This document shows positions 40,483 to 50,933 of a stretch of 61,815 nt of DNA, one piece after another. Every line of letters starts with the position of its first letter. The stretch's first letter is position 1. Source of the DNA: Thecamonas trahens ATCC 50062. Taxonomy: Eukaryota > Apusozoa > Apusomonadida > Apusomonadidae. Made by a program: the position numbers and the translations under genes. Location: NCBI RefSeq assembly GCF_000142905.1, contig NW_013657669.1, positions 257,096-318,910 of the forward strand, written 5' to 3'. The notes below the pieces were generated by a model. That model ran no database searches, had not been told where the DNA came from, and saw nothing but the letters and a program-made list of their open reading frames with translations.

Positions 40483-40673
40483 GGCTGGCGCGGGCTGGTC
40501 GCCGTCGACGAGTACCGCTGTCTTCAGTGTGTAGCTGTCGAGGTCCGTGTGGGTGGCGTGTGGTGGCCCAGTGAGTCGCCGGCCGGCAGCGCGGGAGGAG
40601 CTGGCGCGGAGTGACCGGCGGTGGCAGGCGAGCGCAACGGGAGGAATACATGTTCATTTTCGTATGCGGCGGG

Positions 40674-43600
40674 CTATGTGTGCGGCGTGTGGTGGACGTC
40701 GTAGTCAGAGGGATCGACAGCGTACATGGGGAGAAAGAAGCGGCCGATGAGCTCGTACGAGACGCGCGAGGCAATGTAGGTGGCCGTTGAGGCAAAGCCG
40801 GTGTAGAGGAAGATGTTCTTGACGAGAGCGTCGGTCCGCTCGTTGGAGAGCTGGAACCGGTTGGGGTAGTGCCAGACAAAGGCGGTGTAGCAGAGGGTGA
40901 GCAGTGAGGTGGTCTCGATGGCGTTGTCCCAGCGATCGACAAACGGGAGGGCGTAGCAGTGGGCAATAAAGGACATGAAGAGGATCATGAGGATCGAGAG
41001 CGTGCGCTGGCGCGGATGAGCTAGCCAGAGCACGTACATGAGGACGAGCATGACGTCGCGGGCGAGAAAAGCAAGCTCCCACCAGAACATGTGGAGCTTG
41101 AAGATTTTGGCCCGGAGCTGCGAGACGTTGCGCTGCCAGAACCGTTGTGAGAGGATGCGCTGCGTCGCCCGCCGCCGCCGAAAGTAGACGACAAGCGGAA
41201 AGACGAGAATGTAAAACGCGGTGATGCCTGTGGCAAACGCCACCCACTTGGAGTGCGGCCCAGTGTAGCACTCGACGTCGGGGGCAAGCTTGAGGACAAA
41301 GACCGCGCCGACCTTGCGGCAGATCAGGAGCTGGAAAGAGGTGTGCAGGAGCGGAACAGTACAAATGCCAAACAAGTTGATGTAGGCATCGATGAACGGC
41401 GCGGTCTTGACCCACGGCACGTGCTCGCCACCGGAAATGGCCTTGAGCCGCTTGCGCCGCGAGATGAGGACCACCATGTAGCACGCGGTGATGACCGAGA
41501 GTATGCCAAGCATAACAAAGGGAACTGTAAACTGCGAGATGAGCTTCATGAACGGACTCAGTTTGACAAAGCACTTGCCGTCGAGCGAGAGAATGTCCAG
41601 AAAGCCCATCGACATGCCAAAGTACGGCGTGACCGGGTGGACCGGCCCTACTACCAGCGACGCGGCCTGGAGGAAAAGATAAAGATCCGCATCTCGCCAC
41701 CCAGCTTGGAGCCAAAGCCAAAGAGAAGCGCGACAAAGGCGCAGCAAATGACAAAGACGAGGAAGAACCGCCAGCTCTCTGTGCCGTCGCACGGAATGCA
41801 CTCGTTGTTCCACTCGTACTTGCCGTCCTCGCACCGCGAGCAGAGCGTCGACGTCTGGTTCCACCCATCGGCGCACGGTCGCGAGCGCTGGCACCGATTG
41901 CCCGGCTGCGAGACCGGGCAGCACCGGTTGGGAATGCAGTAGTACAGGCGCGGCTTGGAGTCTGGCGACGTCTCGTCCCACCACCAATCCTCCAGCGCGT
42001 AGATGCGAGTGAGACCCTCGCAGATGGCGCCCTCGGGGCAATTGGAGCAGAACGTTGACCGCACAAGATCAAACTGGCCCGACGGGCACTCGATGCACTC
42101 AAAGAGAAAGACCGGGTGCGCAACCTCGGCAAAGCCGGCTTCACACTGCTCGAGCACCACCTCCCACTTGGTAACGCCCGAGGCAGGCGTCGTTGTCATC
42201 ACCAGGTTGTAGGGGATGCGGGTCCGGGTACCACGCAGAAAGAGGCCGGTAAACTCGGCAAAGCCATCCACAATGGTCACCAGGTTGGAGCCAATGACCG
42301 TTGCGTTCTCGCTGCCGACCGGGATGGCTTCGGCGCCAACTTCGGCGTTCATCTCGCGCCGTGCGGTCGGGTCGGAAAACTGAAACGTCTCGTTGTAGTA
42401 GTCGACGACTTGGACTCTGACGTCGAATGAGAGCGAGGCTTCGATCGAGAGCGGCGGCGAGCCGACAAAGGCCACCAACTCGTCCGGCGGCCGCGAGAGA
42501 ATGATGATGCGCGAGGCTGCCGTCGCCTCGTCCGGCCCGTACCCGCCCGCCAAGTTGGCTGAGAAGGTACACCCCGCGCACGCAGGGTCGTGAATGGGCT
42601 GCACGCCCTCCCAGTAGAGGCCACCGCCCGCACCGCGGGCGTCATTTCGGGCAAAGACCACACCCACAAGCGCCGCTGACGGTCGCGTCGCCGCGTCGTC
42701 GGTAAGCATGTACACGCCACCGCCCCAGCGCGCCGAGTTGTCCTCAAACGAGCCGCCCACAATCGTCGATTCGTGCTGCAAGTGCACGCCGCCACCAAAC
42801 AGCAGCGCGTCGTTGTTGCGGACAGTGACGTCAGTGAGGTTGAACACGCATGACGAGGTGTAGAGTGCAGCGCCAGAGCCGGCCACCGTGTTGCCCTCGA
42901 AAAGCGAGTCGGAAATGGCGCCGGTGGCGGTGCCAGAGCATCCGATGCCGCCGCCATTGGTGATGGGGGCTTCCGAAGACTTGGACGAGAGCGTGTGCTG
43001 ACGGACGACAAGGCGCGAAGCCTCGATGCGAGACTCACCGTTGACCGACACTCCACCCGACTTGGGCGAGTAGTTCTTCTCCACAAGCAGATCATCGGCA
43101 ACTAGCACAACGTCCCGCTCCATGTACAGCGCGCCGCCGTCGCCCTTGGCCTCGTTGCCGCGGAACGTGGAGTTGGTTAACGACGCGATGACCTCGCCAG
43201 AGAGAAATACCGCGCCACCGAGTGCTCCGGTCAAATTATCCTCAAACACCATCGACGCCAGTGTGAGGCGAACGTTCTGGCGAGCAAAGAGCGCGCCGCC
43301 CTCGCCCGATGGCGACGAGCAGTTGGACATGCGCGAGTTGCGCATGACAATGACCGCGTTCCGCTCGAAAAACGCACACCCGCCGCCGTACGGAGTTGTT
43401 GAGAGGAGCATGTCGACGTTGTCCATCTCAATCTGCGCCGTGTCGGCAGCGTACATCGAGCCGCCTGTGGAGAGGCCACGGTTGTCGCGTAGGACGCAGC
43501 GCTCGAGGCGTGAGACTGACTGCTGCGCCATGTACATGCCGCCGCCGATCGAGGCTGTGCCAAGCTGAAAGACCGAGTCGGTCACGTTGAGCACTGAGCT

Positions 43601-44968
43601 GCCCGAGGTGTAGACGGCGGCACCGACGTCGGCGATATTCACAGCCATGGTCAAACCTGCCATCTCGACTTGCGAGGTCTGCTGGATGTCGATAGCCCCA
43701 CCGGCAGACGTGCCGCGATTGTCGACAAAGACCGAGTCAGTCACCGCTGTGTGCTGTGCGCGGACCAGCATCCCGCCGCCACGGTCCAGCGCGCGATTCG
43801 ACTCGAACCGACAATTAGTAAAGGTGAACTGGCCCGTGCCGTCGAGGAGCGAGGCGCCCGCACCAAACTGCGACTCGTTGTCGCGAAAGATGAGATCGCG
43901 GCCAGATATAGAGGCGGCGTCTTTCGAGTACAAACCGCCGCCATTTTGCGACACAGACGCGGAAATGGTTGACGTTGCAATGTCGAGAGACGAGCCAATG
44001 CCAAGCGCATAGCCGCCGCCCTCAGCCGATGCTGTGTTGCTGCTCAGCACCAAATCGTATGCAGTGACGGCTGCGCCAAGTGTGTAGATGCCACCGCCGT
44101 TGCGGGCCTGGTTGCTGGTTAACTGTGAGCCGTAGATGGTACCGGTAGCAAAGCCAGCGCCGTGGATGCCACCACCATTGCGAAACGGCACGCTGTTACT
44201 TGTAAAGGTGCAGTTGGCGACGACCATAGCGGTGACAAGCGATGAAACAGTTGAGCCAAAGTACACGCCGGCACCGCCGGCACCAGACGCACCCACGACG
44301 GCGTTGCTGATAAACGTAGAGGTGTGGACCTCCACATCGGCGCCGGCATCAGCAAAGACCCCGCCACCGGTCGAGCAGCACGAGAGCTGGTTGAACGTGC
44401 AATCGCGGACAACGGCAGTGGCGGTGGTAACGGCCACGCCGACACCAAACTTGACACAGTTCGAAATGTCCGGCGCGTCGGTCGAGATCATCCGGAACCG
44501 ACAGTTGATCACCGCAACCGAAGCCGAGTCCTTGATCTGCACGCCGCCGCCGGTGACAAACGGGCCGGCCCGGACAGCAAAATCGAGATTGGAGAGAGTG
44601 ACGCCGGTCACTGCCGCGCCCGAGACGCCGATGATCGGAGTCGAGGTCGCCGGCGCAGCCACCGATTGCAGCGTGACGGTGGCCGGGAGGGCGGCTGTGA
44701 TGGTGAGGTCTGCGACGGCAACCATCACCGACGGCTGTGCGGGCGGTGGCGGCGGCATGACATAGGTACCAGGCGCAAGAAGAATAGTGTCTGCCGCCAG
44801 CGCCTGTCCGTTGGCATACGTGAGCGTGAGGCACGGGCTCACTGAGCAGTCCCCGCTGTCGCTGCCCGTGGTTGCAACCAGCCGGGTGACTGCCGTCGTC
44901 GGGCCGGCAAGGGCGAGAACGAGGACGACGACGAGGGCGAGGGCCGTGTTGGGGAGAGGATGGATCAT
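40674..44968 (-). CDS. secreted beta-helix / GCC2-GCC3-like / multi-TM receptor-like protein
   Basis: About 1431 aa with one base missing. The signal peptide lies at residues 1-26 (TALALVVVLVLALAGPTTA). A long right-handed beta-helix follows (about 30-820) with repeated GGG, FxxN and NxA motifs like polymorphic outer-membrane proteins (NGGGIYTL, SIGGGMYMA, EGGALFARQ, RWGGGVYML). Next is a Cys-rich TNFR/GCC2-GCC3-like stalk (CEAGFAEV...CIECPSGQFD...FCSNCPEGAICEG). The C-terminal half has about seven hydrophobic segments (for example FFLVFVICCAFVALLFG, FVMLGILSVITACYMVVLI, AFYILVFPLVVYF, VMLVLMYVLWLA). The frame shifts at a TTTT run (41674-41677); one extra T gives MRIFIFFLQAASLVVG and carries the frame to the stop at 40674. 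The ligand is unknown; the topology suggests an adhesion or sensory receptor. Confidence 0.85.
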
Positions 44969-45253
44969 AAGTGGATGTGAAAGTGGGTGCGGGTGTCAAA
45001 GGTGTCGGGATGGAGCGGATGGACGGGGTGGAGGGGGTGGTGGAGTGTACGGCCAGGGGGCGGGGGAGAGGGGGAAAGAGAGAGATAGAGGGAACAGTTG
45101 CATTTGGCGGGTCTGGGGAGCCAAGGGCCCTCGACACGGATTCCACGACCTTTTCAGAGCAGCTACGGCTCGGTCCAAGCAGGCCACCGAGAGGCTTGGG
45201 CTGGGGCCAGACGGATAGACACATGACGTGAGCTGGGGGAGGGCACCAGGAAG

Positions 45254-45754
45254 ATGGCGGCCACGGGCGAGGGAAGGAGCGAGGACGTGGGCGAAATGGT
45301 GCCTGTAGTGGCGGGCCGGAAGTTTCTGGATGTGGCTGCCGAGGAGCGGGTGCAGCAGGTGGTGGCCGAAGCGTTTGGCGGACAGACGGTGGTGATGAGG
45401 GTGTGGGTGGTGCGCGGGTCAGCGGTGGTGGCCTCGTACGCGGCGCCGGGCCTGGCGTCGGTGCGGCTCACGGCGGCTGCATGGTATGCGCTCCGCAACG
45501 CGCACGTCGAGCCTGACAAGTCGGCCCTCTTTGCGGCGCAGCTCGGCTCGGTCATGTACGACCAGGTGACCCGCGCCGACGACATGGCGGTCTACGCGGG
45601 CTGTTCCAAGGCCGGCGGCGGCATCATTTACCACAGTGTGTCTGCGGCGTTGGCGCTTGTGGCGCAGTACGGGCCCGAGACTGTGCCGACGCTACCGATT
45701 GTAGCCGTCGAGGCCTTTGCCGACTATCTGCGCGAGCGCGCAGTCTCGGGCTAG
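45254..45754 (+). CDS. unrecognised 166-aa protein
   Basis: A single-exon frame from ATG 45254 with globular composition (VVAGRKFLDVAAEERVQQVV; GQTVVMRVWVVRGSAVVASY; ADDMAVYAGCSKAGGGIIYH). High GC3 and no stop-rich alternatives support coding. There is no signal peptide or TM, and no family is recognised. The stop lies in CTAGCTAGCTAG, 4 bp from the stop of LRRC9 on the other strand. Confidence 0.7.
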   Translation: MAATGEGRSEDVGEMVPVVAGRKFLDVAAEERVQQVVAEAFGGQTVVMRVWVVRGSAVVASYAAPGLASVRLTAAAWYALRNAHVEPDKSALFAAQLGSVMYDQVTRADDMAVYAGCSKAGGGIIYHSVSAALALVAQYGPETVPTLPIVAVEAFADYLRERAVSG

Positions 45755-45758
45755 CTAG

Positions 45759-48700
45759 CTAGCTGCGGAGCGAGGGCGCCGAGGCGGCGCGGCCACTCGC
45801 GCGGCGCCCGGCGGCCAGCCTGCGCCCGGCCGGACCAAGCTTGGCCGTGTCGACTCGCGTCGATGAGCTAGCCGCTTCCCCGTCGAGCATCCGCACGTGC
45901 TTGCAGCGATAGAGCGTGAGGGCCCGGTAGCGTGGCGCGTCGGTCACCAGCGGGTTGCCGGCGAGGCCGAGACTGTACAGATGTGCGAGGCCGACGAGTA
46001 CGTCGATCTCGTCGAGCTGGGCCACGCTGTTGTGGAAGAGATAGAGCTCGCGGAGCGCCGTCGCGTCGGCGAGCGGCGTGAGCGAGCTGATGTGGTTGTG
46101 CGAGAGGTCCAGAACTCGGAGCTTGCGGCAGGTGTGGGGGAGCTCCAGGAGCGCTGCGTTGCCGAGCTCGTTGCGCGACGCGTCGAGTGAGCGCAACGCC
46201 TGGCATTGCAGCAAGCCGTCAAGATCGGTGAGCTTGTTACCGGCGACGACTGCGCTCTCGAGCTGGGCCAGGGCCTCGAGGCCGGCGAGCGAGACGAGGC
46301 CGTTGTCACGGAGATCCAGCATGCGGAGCGAGGTACAGGCAGCCACGCTATTGAGCGAGGTCAGTGGCGCGCGGCCGGAGAGAAGGAGACCCACTGGTGG
46401 GGTGTTGTCGGGTGCAGAGCGCTGGCCGAGCCGACTCTGCGGATGGTGCACAAAACATGGCCAGGCTGAAAAGTGCGCGTTGGTCGGTACAAAGCCGCCG
46501 GCAGCCAGCGCTGCCGCGTCGTCGAGGCCCGCCACGCTCACCTTGGCCGCTTTGCGCTCCCCGGGTCCGACGCCCGTTCCGTCGAGCTCACGCAAGTGCG
46601 GTCCGAGCCGTGCGAGCACAGCCGCGCGGTACCGTGCGTGGCTCGGCCAGTGCCTGCAGAGCGGATTGAAGGCGAGCGAGATGAGCTGCAGCCGCGAGCC
46701 TGTCTTGCGAAGCTTGCGGAGGAGGGTGTGTGCGCCACGAGGCGTCGGCGTTGCTCCATCCAGCCTGTTGTGCCCGACACGAAGCTCGACAAGCTGCGGC
46801 AGCAGCGCCGCCAGACCATCGTCGAGCGACCGAAGCGCATTGCCAGTGACATCCAGTGATGTGACAGCCGGTACCAGGTCGGGCGTGAGTCCGTCGAGGC
46901 TCGTCAAGCCGCAGTGGACGAGAGCAAGACGCACGAGGCTCGCTCCATCCTTGGTCAGCGGCGGCACAAGGAGCGCAGCTAGCGACGGCACCACAGCCTC
47001 GATGGGGCCGGCTGCAAGCGCCGGACTCGACGATGCGTCCGCCAGCGCGAGCGCGAGCGCAAGTGCTTCGGATGGTGACGTTTGCTCGGGCGGGAATGCC
47101 GCAGTGAGCACAGCCCTGACTGATGACGTCATGCTGGCAAGCGGGGCGAGACAGGGAGCTTTGGCGAGCGCGAAATCGGCAGCGACGGCAGCAACCAGCC
47201 GAGGATCAGCATCCAGGGCTGTTCCAGTAAACGGGAGCGCCCGCGGGCCGAGTGCAATGACGAACGCCGGCTTGGCTCTGCGCGGATCAAGTCCAAGTTT
47301 GCAGCCGAGACCGCCGGTGGCGGCGGCCGCGCTGTCGGTCTGGTCCAGGTACACCTTGCAGATTAGAACCACGTGGGCGGCCGCTAGGCGCTCCGGTTCC
47401 AGCGCCGAGAGCTGTGACGCAAATTGATGCTCACCTTGCGACCAGCTGTCGAGGCCGTTACGAATGGCCCGCAGCACACCAGCTGGCTCGGTCGATCCAA
47501 GCCAGAACATGTACCGCGGAGTGAGCGGGGTGGGGCTTGACGTGGGGCACGAGACCGCAAGAGCGTGAGCGGCCAGACTGCCGAGACACCGCACGCCCGA
47601 CTACCGAAACTGAGACAGACCTCGGCCCACGGAAGCGCGGCCTCGACACTGCTCGACAATACACACGCCCCGGGCACGACTGCGCCGGCAGTCTCGACCG
47701 GGAGCAGATCCAGGCCGGCGGCCAGTTCCAATTGGGCAGCAAGGACAGCATGGCGGGCGTCTGCGGCAGCAGCGAGCTCGATCGCCGCGGTTTTGGCAAA
47801 GGTCAGCGCGCTCTCAGCGAGTGCAGAAGAGTCTGCCAACGCGCGGACCGAGGGTCTGTAGTGCGCCAGAGTGGCGATTAGTCCAGCATCGGCGTGGAGT
47901 TTGGCAAGCGCTGCCGATGCTATGGCAACAGCGTTGTCGACTGCGGCGCGAAATGCGGCGTTGGCGGCGGCGCGTGCGGCGATACGGGCAGAGGCGTAGA
48001 CGGCGCGACCGGCAAAAACGTTTTCGGCGACGTCGATGGGCGACGGGCCGACCCGCGATGCCGAGTCGCCGACGGTGCGACCGTCGAGCTTGGCGAGCCG
48101 GGGTAGGTGATAGAGAAGAAAGACGTCGTAGAGCGGCGCAGCGCAAAACGGGTTCGGGCCCGAATCGGCGTTGTCGAACGCTAGCGAGCGGAGTGACCGC
48201 GCGAGCGCCGTGAGAGGCAGGATGCACGGCAGCGAGCGCCAGTTGTTTCCAGCAAGGTTGAGTCTAACAACTCGAGGAAGCGTATGCGCCAGCTTTCGGT
48301 GTTGGCAAGGCCGGCGAGCGCGTTGTCGGCCAGATCGACATTGCGGACAACCGGTAGGATCGGGAGCGTGTCCAGAGACGTTAGCGCGTTGTCAGCAAGC
48401 GAGAGGACGGTGAGCGACGATGCTACATCAGAAATGGCATCGAATGCTTCCAGACGGTTGCCATAGAGGTAGAGCTCCTCAAGCACGGTACATTCGCGGA
48501 AGAGTCGACGCGGGAGGGAGGAGATGCTGGTCTCTGCTAGCCAGAGCTTGCGGAGGTGCGGGAGCGAGTCAAAGCCGAGGTCAGAGACGGAGGCTTGCGA
48601 CAGTCGCACGTTGACAAGTAGGAGCGAGGTGAGATGAGCAAACCACTTGAGCGGCTTGCCCGAGATGGCGTACGGCGGATCCGGGACGGAGACGTCGAAG

Positions 48701-48916
48701 AGAGCCACGTCGCGGACAGCCTGCGGCTTGCGGACAAAGGTATTCTCATCGATCCCAGCTTGGTAGCACTGCGAACAGCATGGTATGACGTGATGGCGAT
48801 GGTGAGTGGCACCATGTGCGAAGCGTTTGGCTATCCCGACCATCCTCTCAGCCTTGGTCACCTACCAGAGCAGCCACCGCAGGACAGCCTGCCACGACAG
48901 CGAGTCGTTCGTCCAT
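45759..48916 (-). CDS. LRRC9: LRRC9-like leucine-rich repeat protein
   Basis: About 1020 aa. Exon 1 (48916-48866, MDERLAVVAGCPAVAAL) ends at GTAGGT. A 97-nt intron ends CTGTTCGCAG, and exon 2 begins at 48768 (CYQAGIDENTFVRKP). SDS22-type LRRs occur in the N-terminal quarter (LRKLWLAETSISSLP, LEELYLYGNRLEAF) and again in the C-terminal third (LRVLDLSHNHISSL, LYSLGLAGNPLV), each block ending with an LRR cap (LRELDGTGV; VRMLDGEAAS). Two bases are missing: in AAA at 48294-48296 (gives NTEKLAHTLPRVVRLNLAG) and GGG at 47596-47598 (gives FGSRGVRCLGSLAA). With both, the length is exactly in frame. The segment between the LRR blocks (FWLGSTEPAGVLRAIRNGL...VVLICKVYLDQ) faintly resembles an ADP-ribosyltransferase fold. 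LRRC9 is associated with cilia in animals. Confidence 0.75.
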
Positions 48917-49137
48917 GCCAGCCACGCACCGCACACCCTACCCCGTTCACCCCCTTGACCTGAGCAGCAAGTACGTAGCAGAGAAACAGATCCAGGGAGG
49001 GGGGGGGACGATGTGGTAAGTCAGCCCTCAACGGCCGCCGCCAACCCGGCCGCCGCCAACACCGCCCCCTTCCGCACTCACCCCCCCCTCCCCCTCCCCT
49101 CCCCCCCCCCACCCACACACACATACACATACTGTAG
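48917..49137. promoter_or_regulatory. divergent spacer, LRRC9 / CYB5D1
   Basis: About 220 bp between the LRRC9 start and the first recognisable CYB5D1 exon. It contains a GTAAGT donor (49016) and a pyrimidine-rich tract with C runs (49079-49110) before a CTGTAG acceptor (49137), so part is the CYB5D1 intron. The upstream CYB5D1 exon is not resolved here. A G run lies at about 48997-49007. Confidence 0.5.
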
Positions 49138-49664
49138 GAGACCGCCTCACCGAACCCATGCTCAAGGCGGCAGGGACTGACATCTCGCACTGGTTCGAGG
49201 CCAAGACCGGACAGCCGCGGGCAGAGCTCGACGAGGCGCTCAACTTGCCGGTCCCCTATGCGCCGCAGGGCCGGTATCTACATCTGCCGCCCAACGGACC
49301 AGCGGCAAAGTGGGACAATGACTTTGGCTTGCCGTGGTGGATGGATCCGTCGCGGTGCATCGGTCTGCTCTCGGCCAAGACTCGCTACATCCGCATCACA
49401 AACACTCTCACTGGGCAGGAGGACGTGCTCGAGGTCTGTGCCGAGGAGACGCTCGCAGAGATTCTGGAGCGGTACGTAGACTTTAATGCCCACGCCAGCT
49501 CGTACACATGGAAGCGGCTGGGGCGCGTCCTCGACATGGACCTCACCCTCGAAGAGAACGGTATCGACGACGAGGAGGAAGTGTACTATGACCTCTCGCT
49601 CCCCGATTCGTACTACTATCCGGCCATCTATCTCTACTTTAACGATGACCTTACCGAGGCTTGA
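49138..49664 (+). CDS. CYB5D1: CYB5D1-like protein, C-terminal part
   Basis: Matches the C-terminal two-thirds of cytochrome b5 domain-containing protein 1. The visible blocks are AAGTDISHWFEAKTGQPR (end of the b5 domain), GRYLHLPP, WDNDFGLPWWMD, LSAKTRYIRITNTLTGQED, AHASSYTWKRLGRVLDMD, LTLEENGIDDEEE and YLYFNDDLTEA. Exon sequence begins at 49138 after CTGTAG. The first 40 or so residues of the b5 domain, including the first heme-ligand region, are not found upstream, so the 5' exon is missing, divergent, or lost in a G-run misassembly. The Chlamydomonas homologue is a flagellar protein; a ciliary redox role is inferred. An ATG-only reading would start at 49158. Confidence 0.85.
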
Positions 49665-49744
49665 TGCCGAGTTGGACGCGGAGATTGCGCTCCGCGAAAG
49701 TAAAAGACTTACTTACCCGCATCTTGGAAGCGCTTTGATCGCTC

Positions 49745-50733
49745 TCACCAGTCGCCGAGGGAGATGTCGCCATTGTCGCACCCGTCATCCCCGGCGTCTC
49801 CGCATCCAAAGCTGAGGTCCAGGCCACCAACGACGCCAAGGCGCGCTGCTGTCGAGTCGAGCGCCGCATCAAGGACTCGCTCCGCCGATCCCAGCCCCAC
49901 ATCCGCTGCCGTCACCTTTTGCGGTGTGCCGGCGGTTGAGAACAGCCGGCTGGCATCGCGCCGGCTCTGTGCGGGCCGGCGCCTCTGTGCCCGCAGCCCG
50001 GCTGCCGAGGCCAACAGTGCATCCAGATCATCGAGATCCGCATCAGTGTATGCATTGGCATGCTCCCACTGCGCCGGATCGGACGCGAAACACTGCTCGA
50101 CCTCCCACTCGCCGCTCAGCGCCGCCAGCTTGTCCCTTCCTGTCACGCCACCAAGCCGGGTGGCCGACGTCTTTTTAGCCCCTCCATCGCGGGACTTTCC
50201 CATTCCACCGCCACCAACACCCACGTTGCTGTCAACCCCCCTCCCGCCGCCATGCGGGCTCCCCGTGAGTCGACCTCGCCACTCCATCCCCCATCAACCC
50301 CACTCGGCCGTCGTCAACCAAAAACGAAACACAAAATTCAAAAGTTGAAATGTTTCGTGTCGCAGGCCTCCAACGGCCGCACCCGCAGCAAGCCCATAGC
50401 CGGACCCCTCCCCCCCCCTCCCCTCCCCCCTCCCCTTCCTCCCTCCCCCACCCACCTGCACACACTTGCTGGTACATACCTTATGTCGGCACCAAAGGTG
50501 CGATTCTTGCCTCCGGCAGCCGCCTTGCGGCTCGCCTGCTGGCGCGGGGCCTGGGCATTGGGGTCGATCCGGGCACCAAACCGTCGGCCCGTCCGCCCGC
50601 CTGCGCTCTTGGCCGACGACCTTGCCGATGCGTTCTCTTTGAAGGCCTCGGATGCACTTGGTGTGTCTGCAAAGATGGTGATACCGCCGCCGTTTCCTCC
50701 TCCCAGCGCGTTCACTGGACGAAGCGAAGCCAT
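49745..50733 (-). CDS. disordered KEN-box protein (possible APC/C substrate)
   Basis: Two exons give 245 aa. Exon 1 (50733-50480) starts MASLRPVNALGGGNGGG and ends at GTATGT. The 251-nt intron ends GGTTGACAG, and exon 2 (50228-49745) continues in phase (FGADISNVGVGG). Exon 1 carries ITIFADTPSASEAFKENAS, containing a KEN box, and RTFGADISN, which resembles the region around destruction boxes in B-type cyclins. The middle is basic and the C-terminus is acidic (DADLDDLDALL; DAGDDGCDNGDISLGDW). This basic-then-acidic layout with an N-terminal KEN is seen in securins and other mitotic regulators, but no family is proven. Confidence 0.65.
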
Positions 50734-50933
50734 GCTGACGTCCGTATTCGAGTCGAGTGTCGAGTTGTCCGCTCCGCTCGGCCCTCGCCGAACTGTTCGC
50801 TCGGCTTGGCCCTCGGGCTCGCACCTCGGCTCGTCTGATTATGGGCGGGAGTCGGACATGAAAACGACTGCCAAGAGGCCGACAGACCATGGCAGAGCTA
50901 AGCGCGTAGCTTCTCTTTTACACAGAGAGGTGG

